A stretch of DNA of 64,000 bases from Perognathus longimembris pacificus (lineage: Eukaryota; Chordata; Mammalia; Rodentia; Heteromyidae). The notes under the pieces were generated by a model. That model was not told the DNA's origin. It did no database searches and saw only the letters and a program-made list of their open reading frames with translations. Where the stretch lies: NCBI RefSeq assembly GCF_023159225.1, contig NC_063174.1:30587983-30651982 (forward strand), given 5' to 3'. Shown here piece after piece: positions 57,006 to 64,000 of this stretch (positions within the stretch are counted from its first letter, which is position 1; each line of letters starts with the position of its first letter). The translations under genes and the position numbers were made by a program.

Positions 57006-57349
57006 ATTTGCCCTCTTTTTAAGCTTTAAGGGGCATCATGACACATGTCTCTGTGAGTCCAGGACAAAAGGGTAACACAGGATCTGATTCTGGGTTCCTC
57101 TGAACATTTGAATCTGGTCCTTGTATGGCCTGAGTCACTTTTCTCTTGGCATTTTTTTTTTTTTCTGGTCTTCTGTTGAATTCCAGTTCATTTCCGTGAC
57201 CCATGGGCCAGCTCCTGTTGATGGTGGAAATGGAGCAAAATGGAGAGCACCCAGAGAGCAGCTCCTAGCTCAGTGAAGGTTAAAGCTGGAGCCAGGTCTC
57301 TGGATGTGGTGGAGGCCGTGTGAGAGCTGTCCCATTGTTCTGTTCATGG

Positions 57350-57450
57350 GTGTTCACTGAATACTTACTGTGTGCCAGGCTGTTTTAAGTGTTCACATAG
57401 GGCAGAGAACATAGGACTCAGCATTGTGATCCTCATAAACACCCATGTGG
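57350..57450 (+). mobile_element. MIR-like fragment
   Basis: ctgaatacttactgtgtgcc followed by aggctgttttaagtgttcac resembles a MIR 5' half. Confidence 0.55.
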
Positions 57451-57532
57451 GGAAAGGTCAGTAACAAGCAAGAAAGCAAATGGTTAAGAAAATAACAACT
57501 GCTGCATAGATGCTAAGTGGGGCATTTAAAGT

Positions 57533-57756
57533 GGGCGCTGGGGGCTCACTCCTATAATCCTAGCTACTCAGGAAGCTGAGATCTGAGGATTGTGGTTTGA
57601 AGCTAGCCTGGACAGGAAGGTCCATGAGACTCTTATTTCCAGTTAACCACCAGAAAACCAGAAGTGGGACTGTGACTCAAAGTGGTAGAGCTCCAGCCTT
57701 GAGCATAATAGCTCAGGGACAGCATCCAGGCTCTGAGTTCAAGTCCCATGACCACA
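57533..57756 (+). mobile_element. B1-Geo SINE
   Basis: Full dimer. The Geo B box reads gagttcaagtccc. Confidence 0.87.
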
Positions 57757-58143
57757 TGAAAATATGTGTCAGTAAGGCCAGGTGGCTGCACATGAAGGTC
57801 CAGAGAAACCATGACCCAGTGATAAGAAACAAATAATTGAGAAAATTAGAGAAAGGGTGCCCATGCAGAAGGGAGATGGCTCAGGCAAAGGTGCTGGGAG
57901 CACAGATGAGCTTGGAATATGGAAAAACAAGTCCAAGGTGGCCCAAAGAGGGTAGGCCTGGTGTCCAAGCTCTACAGGTTCACGGACTTATGACCGGTGC
58001 ACCCCTTCATCTCTATGAGCCCTCTGCCCCTGGAAATAGTGCTAACATTAGCTACCTTTAGGCTTGAGGTCAACCTCAGATGCCATATATTAAACATGCT
58101 TACCATAAAATAGATCCTTAAGAAATGACAGATTTTTCCCCCC

Positions 58144-58278
58144 TGCCAGACCTGGGGCTTGGACTCAGGGCCTGAGCACTGTCCCTGGCTTCTTTTTTGC
58201 TCAGGGCTAGCATGTTACCCCTTGGCTTCATGTATAGGAGGCAAGCACTCTTGCCACTAGGCCATATTCCAAGCCCCT
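58144..58278 (-). mobile_element. IDL-Geo SINE with central deletion, antisense
   Basis: The Geo end (ccagacctggggcttgg) and ID start (gccactaggccatattcc) are present; about 70 bases spanning the monomer junction are missing. Confidence 0.85.
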
Positions 58279-58289
58279 CTTTTTTCTTT

Positions 58290-58393
58290 TTCCCTCCCTC
58301 CCTCCCTCCCTCCCTTCCTCCCTTCCTTCCTTCCTTCCTTCCTTCCTTCCTTCCTTCCTTCCTTCCTTCCTTCCTTCCTTCCTTCCTTCCTTT
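58290..58393. repeat. (CCCT)n(CCTT)n tract
   Basis: About 24 tetranucleotide units, all pyrimidine on the plus strand. Confidence 0.95.
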
Positions 58394-58447
58394 TTAAAAC
58401 ATTCAGACAGTCTACCCCTTGAGCCATTCTCCTAGCCTGTTTGCTTT

Positions 58448-58688
58448 TTAGTCCATTTTTCATGTAGGGTCTCATGCTTTTCTTCAGGTCAGCCTAGGAC
58501 CACAGTCCTCTTCCCTCTATGTATTCTTGAATAGCTGGGATTATACATGTGAACTACTATGCCTAGCTTGTTTTTGAGATAGCATCTCACTTAACTTTTT
58601 TGTCTGATCTAAATTCAAGTGATGATCCTTCTGTCTCTGCCTCCTGAATATCTAGAATTAATAGGGCTATATTACCATGACTGGCTTA
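58448..58688 (-). mobile_element. two old 7SL-like monomers in tandem, antisense
   Basis: Both units show the reversed head pattern (aatagctgggattatac...gcctagct, then tgcctcctgaatatctag...actggct). An Alu-like dimer arrangement, diverged. Confidence 0.55.
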
Positions 58689-59288
58689 CTTTAGTTGGTT
58701 GTAATTTCCTGAGGAAATGAGTAAGTTGACTGTTCTTCTGAAAAAGAATCACACTGGCTAAGGAAAGTTACTCCTGAGGTCACTTTTCAGTCATTAACAC
58801 TTTAGGGTGGTGGTGAGGGAACTTCCCAGGATCAGGGAGGGTGTAATCTTGGGGTACCCTCTAAGTGATATCTCAGAGGCATCTGTTTATCTCCTCACAT
58901 CAGCACTGTGATGTCTGAAGACTGAATTGGGAAAGGAAACAGACCAAAGTTTATGACAGGTTTCTGAATTTCTGAAATATTTGTTTTCTTTGGACTCACA
59001 TGTATTCATGGAAAGTTTTAATAAGTTAGTGGGATAGGGTAGGTCAGTGGGACAATGGATAGGGCTCTCAGTGTTTTGTTTTACAAAATGATAAGTGTAA
59101 GCGTGAGAATTAGTAAGCATGGTACCATCTGTCCAAGGAATTTAAGACCCTATTGAGGATAAATTGATGCAGTTTATTTTAGCGTATTTAGCTTCATTGA
59201 CTCTGTTGACTATAGCTTTAGGAACTAAATCATGATATTTCACCTTAATAATTTTGGATCACGTCTCCCTGAGTATTGCCTTTTTGTT

Positions 59289-59523
59289 TTTGCCAGTCCT
59301 AGGACTTGAACTCAGGGCCTGAGTGCTGTCTCTGAGCTTCTTTGTACTCAAGGTTAATGCTCTACCAGTTGAGCCACAGCACCACTTTTGGCTTTTTCTG
59401 AGTAGTTTATTGGAGATAAGAGTCTCACAGACTTTTCTGCAAGGGCTGGCTTTGAACCACAATCCAAAGATTCCAGCCTCTTGAGTAGCTAGGATTATAG
59501 TTGTGAGCCACTGGCACTCAACT
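59289..59523 (-). mobile_element. B1-Geo SINE, antisense
   Basis: Full dimer. Similar words tgagtattgcc (59269) and tgagcattgct (59523) may be an eroded target duplication. Confidence 0.86.
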
Positions 59524-59553
59524 GAGCATTGCTTAAAATAATTTTTTTTTCTT

Positions 59554-59781
59554 TGTGCTGGTACTGAGGCTTAAGGTTAGGGCATCATGCTATCACTTGA
59601 CTTTTTTTGCTCCACTCTGGCATTCTACCACTTGAGTCACAGCTTCACTTCCAGTTCTTTTCTGGTTAAATGGAGAAGAGAGTCTTATGGGTTTTTCTGC
59701 CCAGCTAGTTTTGAACCATGATCCTTTGATCTTAGCCTCCTGAATAGCTAGGATTACAGGTGTGAGTCCCACTAGTGCCTG
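59554..59781 (-). mobile_element. B1-Geo SINE, antisense
   Basis: Diverged full dimer. The next SINE inserted just past its head end. Confidence 0.83.
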
Positions 59782-59783
59782 GA

Positions 59784-60030
59784 CTCCTTGAGTATTTCTT
59801 CTTCTTCTTTTTTTTTTTTTTTTGTCAGTCCTGGGGCTTGGACTCAGGGCCTGAGCACTGTCCCTGGCTTCTTTTTTGCTCAAGGCTAGCACTCTGCCAC
59901 TTGAGCCACAGCACCACTTCTGGCCATTTTCTATATAGGTGGTGCTGGGGAATCGAACCCAGGGCTTCATGTATACTAGGCAAACACTCTTGCCACTAGG
60001 CCATATTCCCAGCCCTCCTTGAGTATTTCT
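59784..60030 (-). mobile_element. IDL-Geo SINE, antisense, 16-bp duplication
   Basis: Element 59800-60014. Duplication ctccttgagtatttct at 59784-59799 and 60015-60030. Confidence 0.96.
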
Positions 60031-60237
60031 GACCATTCCTTCAACAGACATTTAGTTTGTGGTAAAGGTAAAAAGACACATTAATATTTACTTAAGTCAC
60101 ATAAATTAGGGTGCTGAATATATAATTATGGACTAATAATATACAAATATTGGCTTTGAGGAATATTTATTGGACAACTATCATAATTATCAGTGCATTA
60201 TAGTGTGATGGTTGGATTTCAGTCAGCTGTCTTCTTT

Positions 60238-60340
60238 TCACAGGTGACATTTAACCCCTGCAAGGCTCAGCTTTCTCATCCCCAGCAGTGTCTACCCCAC
60301 TGGGTTGTGTGAAAACACAGTAGAGACTCAGGGAAAGCCA
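60238..60340 (+). mobile_element. possible MIR fragment
   Basis: cacaggtgacatttaacc, ctcagctttctcatcccc and gggttgtgtgaaaac follow the MIR 3' half order loosely. Confidence 0.4.
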
Positions 60341-60472
60341 TTTAGCATAGACATGACACATCCTGGCTCAGCAAAATTATTTATTAGCAACATCACCATC
60401 ACCACTGTACTCTCAGCCCTTAAATGAGGCCCATCCTTTTTCTGAAGTTGACCGAAAACACGAACATTTCTA

Positions 60473-60655
60473 AGGTAGGTACTGGTAGCATATGCCTGTA
60501 ATCCTAGTTACGTAGGAGGCTGTGATCTGAGGATCAAGGTTCAAAACCAGCTGGAGCAGAAAAGTCTATGAAACTCTTACGTCTCATTAATCAACAAAAA
60601 GCTACAAGTAGAGGCAGCACCCATCCCTGAAGTTTATGCCCCAGTATTGGTACAT
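60473..60655 (+). mobile_element. B1-Geo SINE with Geo deletion
   Basis: Head and linker complete. Geo jumps from agtagaggcagc to atccctgaagttt. Confidence 0.8.
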
Positions 60656-60659
60656 GCAT

Positions 60660-62155
60660 ATATATAAATTTTCATAGATTGTAGAATTAGAAGAGATCTT
60701 TAAGTATAAATTTCTTACTATTTTTGCTTTTTTTTTTTTTTTAAGATTCTGGGATATGAATTGATAGGATACTTGTAGCTACTGGTGAAAGGGAAGATGG
60801 TTTCCTTATCAGGGCATCATGAGGACTGGGGGTAAATTCTGCACATATGTCCACTCTGAGACTAGTGAGGACTATGGAAAAATAAATTCGGAATGAATCT
60901 ATAGCTATGATGCTAGCCAACATTAATTGATGGAACACTTTGAAATGGAATCTGCTGGTGTGATCATTCTGGATTGTAATTTAAAAGTACATCATTCAAA
61001 TGTGGATTATGGATGAAATCGAGGACACCAGTCATTGTGACCTGGTTTGTAGAAAGCCCAATGTCTTGTCCTTTAGGGACTCATTCAGAAGATGATTATT
61101 TGCACTCTTGCCAGTTGACTGAACCCCTGTTTGGGGTCCTCCATGTTTTCCATTTGATTCTAAGGTAGATGTTCTTGAGCTGTACATATTTAAAATTTCA
61201 GAACAGAAGTTTGATTTGCTCTAGAGTTCGTAAGACACCATGGGGTTTGCATTTGACATGGAGCACAGCCTTGTTGAGAAGTCTTTGCTGGCTTTCTGTG
61301 CAGAGAATATATTGTTTTGAGACAGCCTGCTGGGTCTCCTGCCTTCTTATCATGCACATCCCATATCTGGACTGTGGTGGTATTGATTGGCTGGGGCGCT
61401 ACTGGTGCAGGTATCTGGGGATGAATGAGAATGTGTTTGTGGGTGTCTGCCCTCACTTTGATGGCGGATCTGATACCTGTGTGCATACTAGACCCCCTCA
61501 GCCTCTAGCCAGCCTCGTCCCCTGCACATGATAGGGATTTGGGGAACATTGGTGGAAGGAAGGAATTCCCACTGTTCTCCTGTCTGGACCCTGAATCAGA
61601 GTTCATGCACTGTCACTTATATCCCTGTAGCTGGGAGGTTTTTCTTTAGAAATTTCCTTGTTCAGATACAGACACGAGTGCATTGTTTCTGTGTTCCAGA
61701 CCAGCTTCAGGCATTCCAGAGACAATGAATAGGCCAGAACGGTTTTCCTCAGTTGATTATCTAAGTGTAAATTGGCATGTGAGAGGTCTAGCCAACACCT
61801 CAGTTCCCCAAATAACACCTATAGTTTGGCCATAAGACCTGAATTTCAAAACAGGAAAAACTGAGAGAATAAAACCTTCGCTTGTACACTGGAAGTCCAG
61901 GATGTATTAATGACAGCCTGCCCTTCCTAAGAATGGCACCAGCAAGGCCATCCACTAGCTCAAGGTACAACTGTGACCTTGAAATGGTCGTTGCCATTGA
62001 AACTCATTTTCCTTACAATATCCTGTTCTGGCAAAATAAATTATTTCTAAAATTACCTTCGTAGGACTCCAGTGGATGTTTTCCCTACGAATTGATTCTC
62101 TGTTGGGTAACTATTGTTTCTACTGTTATTAGCTAATCCTATAGAGTATGTCCCT
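60660..62155. other. unique intronic sequence
   Basis: About 1.5 kb nearly free of repeats. Overlapping short frames on both strands (for example 61169-61531) match no known protein. Possible regulatory DNA. Confidence 0.45.
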
Positions 62156-62159
62156 GTAC

Positions 62160-62222
62160 ATCCCTCTTCCTCCCTCCCTCCCTCCTCCTTCCTTCCTTTC
62201 CTTCTTTCTTTCCTTTTTTCTC
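62160..62222. repeat. degenerate (CCTT)n tract
   Basis: Short C/T-only stretch before an antisense SINE tail. Confidence 0.85.
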
Positions 62223-62267
62223 TCACTTGAACTTGTCCATGTACATTTTACTTGCATGCTTTCTTTC

Positions 62268-62497
62268 TTTCTTGGGCTTGAACTGAGGGTGTAGATGCTG
62301 TCCCTTAGATTTTTGCTCAAGGCTGGCACTCTACCAGTTAACCTACCAGTCTGCTTCTGGCTTTTTTTTTTTGGTGCTTAATTGGAGATAAAAATCTCAT
62401 GGATATTTCTTGCCCCTGGCCTACTTCAAACCATAATTCTTGGATCTCAGCCTCTTGAGTAGCTAGGATTACAGGTATGAGCTACCAGTGCCTGGTT
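62268..62497 (-). mobile_element. B1-Geo SINE, antisense
   Basis: Full dimer with a T run at the linker (62361-62370). Confidence 0.85.
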
Positions 62498-63240
62498 AGA
62501 ATTTTGCTTTACAACAAGAATATGGTGATTCTGGGGAAAAAAATGGATTCCTCTGAAGATATGAAATGAACCCTTCCATCGAACCATGATCATTTTGAAG
62601 GCAAATTATAGAGGGACAGCTATGCTTCAGTCCAAAGGAAGAAACCACCTGGAAGATTGAATACTGATGTTTCTCACCCATAAGCCCCTCACTCACAGTG
62701 AGGCCTTATTCTTCCACAGGACCCATTCCTTCCTTACCTTGCTTTTACTTGGACTGTTCTTTTGGAAAGCCACTGATGACAAGAGTTGGAGAGAGTCCCT
62801 GCCATCCTGGAGGAGCTGTTTCTTTCCTCATTGTCAAGTTCTTCTCTGGAGGGAAGAAGAGTAGTAATCCAAGAAGCTCACAGGGGTGACCCATCAGCCT
62901 TCCTGCCTCCAGTGCCTAGCTGTAGTGGGGTCACACCAGATCCTCCACCTGCTGGGTGGGGTCCCCTCTGTGTTCCATTTCCATTTCCATGCCTCCATCC
63001 TCTCCTGTACTTCTGACACCTTCCTGTGGAAACATCCGCAAATGCCCCCGAGCGTTAGGCTTTCCCAACCTCAGCCAAACACACCCTCCAACCATCTGTT
63101 ATATGATGTTAGAAAAAATTTATTTTATAATGTTAGAAAGGATAGGGGTAAAGGAGGTCCTATAGAAAAATAATGGCTTATGCTTTGTGTAAGTCCATAC
63201 ACGGCCACAGGTCTGAGTGTGCAGATATGCACATCGGCAT
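62498..63240. other. unique intronic sequence
   Basis: About 740 bases, moderately GC-rich at 62780-63060. No gene or repeat recognised. Confidence 0.45.
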
Positions 63241-63300
63241 ATATGCACATGTGCATGCACACACGTGTGCGTGCGCGCGCATACACACACACACAACACA
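63241..63300. repeat. alternating TG/CG/CA tract
   Basis: Mixed dinucleotides (cacatgtgcatgcacacacg, gcgtgcgcgcgc, acacac), mostly alternating purine-pyrimidine. Confidence 0.88.
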
Positions 63301-63642
63301 CTTCTGTTCCCAGTGCTAATCCAGCACCAACTAGGATCAGAACGCACATGGGGGTGGGTTGGAAAGTTCAATGAGCTGGTCCTGTGGTGAAGGGACAGCG
63401 TAACTTCATCATAGATAGGCTCAGGAAAGACGTGTGTACGGTGTTAGAGGGATTGGAAGAGGTAGGCATTCTGGGAGGATTTCCTGAAGGAGGTGATGCT
63501 CAAGGTCCATCTTCAGGGGAAATGAGCATTAACCAGGTTTAAGGTGTTACCAACTCCTTCCTTTTCATTTGGGGAATTTGCATTTTTCCTTAGGATTTTC
63601 ACCTATATGGTCATTATTTCAGCAGTCAAGTAGTAGTAATTC

Positions 63643-63780
63643 TCCCTCTCCCTCTCCCTCTCCCTCTCCCTCTCCCTTTCCCTCTCCCTCCTCCCCCTCC
63701 CCCTCTCCTCTCCTCTCCTCTTCTCCTCTCCCCTTCCCTCCCCTCCCCTCTCTTCTCTTCTTTTCTTTTCTCTTCTCTCT
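63643..63780. repeat. (CCCTCT)n polypyrimidine tract
   Basis: About 135 bases of C/T only, hexamer then degenerate, abutting an antisense SINE. Confidence 0.95.
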
Positions 63781-63783
63781 CTG

Positions 63784-63975
63784 ATTGGCACTATTCTAAA
63801 CTTTTTTGTTCAAAGCTAGCATTCTACCATTTGAGCTACAACTCCATTTTTGGCTTTTTTGGTGGTTAACTAGAGTTAAGAGTCTCATGGAGTTTCCTGC
63901 CCCAGCTGAAGTGATCCTCAGATTTTATCCTCCTGAGTAGCTAGGATTACAGACATGAACCATTGGTGGCTGGCT
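63784..63975 (-). mobile_element. B1-Geo SINE, antisense
   Basis: The Geo B-box end is lost. A-box side, linker and 7SL head are clear. Confidence 0.82.
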
Positions 63976-64000
63976 AGTTAAGTGCTTCTTAAAGTAAATA

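Larger units (their letters stand above)
42074..64000 (+). other. PRKCH: PRKCH intron 1 (runs off the right edge)
   Basis: No further PRKCH exon was found: sequence following VDLEPEGK or the C1 domain cysteines is absent in all frames. Contents are SINEs, L1 pieces and microsatellites annotated separately, separated by unique stretches at 42400-44100, 47270-47900, 51040-51650, 54640-55910 and 60660-62150. Confidence 0.85.

Noticed and set aside
61169..61531. 120-residue open frame with an overlapping antisense frame
   Set aside because: Both strands are open and neither resembles a known protein, which is typical of a stop-poor stretch.
42074..64000. Second PRKCH exon
   Set aside because: No frame shows the expected continuation after GW or the C1 cysteine pattern next to acceptor and donor sites.
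1..64000. CRISPR arrays, operons or phage-like modules
   Set aside because: All regular repeats are microsatellites or dispersed SINEs. Gene structure is clearly vertebrate, with an intron donor, CpG islands and retroposons.

Overview
This is mammalian nuclear DNA, almost certainly from a rodent of the superfamily Geomyoidea (kangaroo rats, pocket mice, pocket gophers). The lineage call rests on more than twenty copies of a dimeric SINE whose left half is an ID / tRNA-Ala-like monomer and whose right half matches the Geo monomer that I recall as restricted to Geomyoidea. A second, even commoner SINE joins a 7SL (B1/Alu-like) head to the same Geo right half. Base composition, long CA/GA/CCT microsatellites, L1 3' ends and older fossils (MIR, L2, ancient L1, a Tigger-like DNA transposon) fit a eutherian chromosome.

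Only two real protein-coding loci are visible. TMEM30B (CDC50B, a beta subunit of P4-ATPase phospholipid flippases) is a single-exon coding gene on the minus strand at 5512-6570. It has a CpG-rich promoter on its right and a repeat-free putative 3' UTR on its left, reaching a candidate poly(A) signal at 3794-3799. PRKCH (protein kinase C eta) begins on the plus strand inside a CpG island. Its first coding exon is 41705-42067, encoding residues 1-121 and most of the C2 domain, and it ends at a GTGAGT splice donor. Everything from 42068 to the right edge is intron 1, and no second exon was found. The neighbouring pair TMEM30B(-) / PRKCH(+) is the arrangement known from human 14q23. A decayed TMEM126B retrocopy (2073-3027) sits inside an older antisense L1.

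Layout: 1-3525 is repeats, an antisense L1 and the TMEM126B retropseudogene. 3526-6990 is TMEM30B. 7000-40900 is an intergenic region dense in SINEs, microsatellites and L1 pieces, with two divergent CTCF-like motifs at 15298 and 23288. 40900-42400 is the PRKCH promoter, 5' leader and exon 1, including an upstream ORF. 42400-64000 is PRKCH intron 1, holding an ancient L1 split by a SINE, two directly repeated L1 3' ends, and many SINEs.

The two genes are divergently transcribed but 35 kb apart, so they do not share a promoter. The most interesting observations are: (i) the Geo monomer itself looks like a diverged tRNA/ID-type unit with recognisable Pol III A and B boxes, shared by two SINE families with different heads; (ii) tandem IDL-Geo insertions separated by three copies of one 15-bp target site; (iii) a strong-context uORF in the PRKCH leader; (iv) the divergent CTCF pair between the genes; (v) a micro-inversion inside one SINE. 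I found no phage, CRISPR, operon or other prokaryote-type system.
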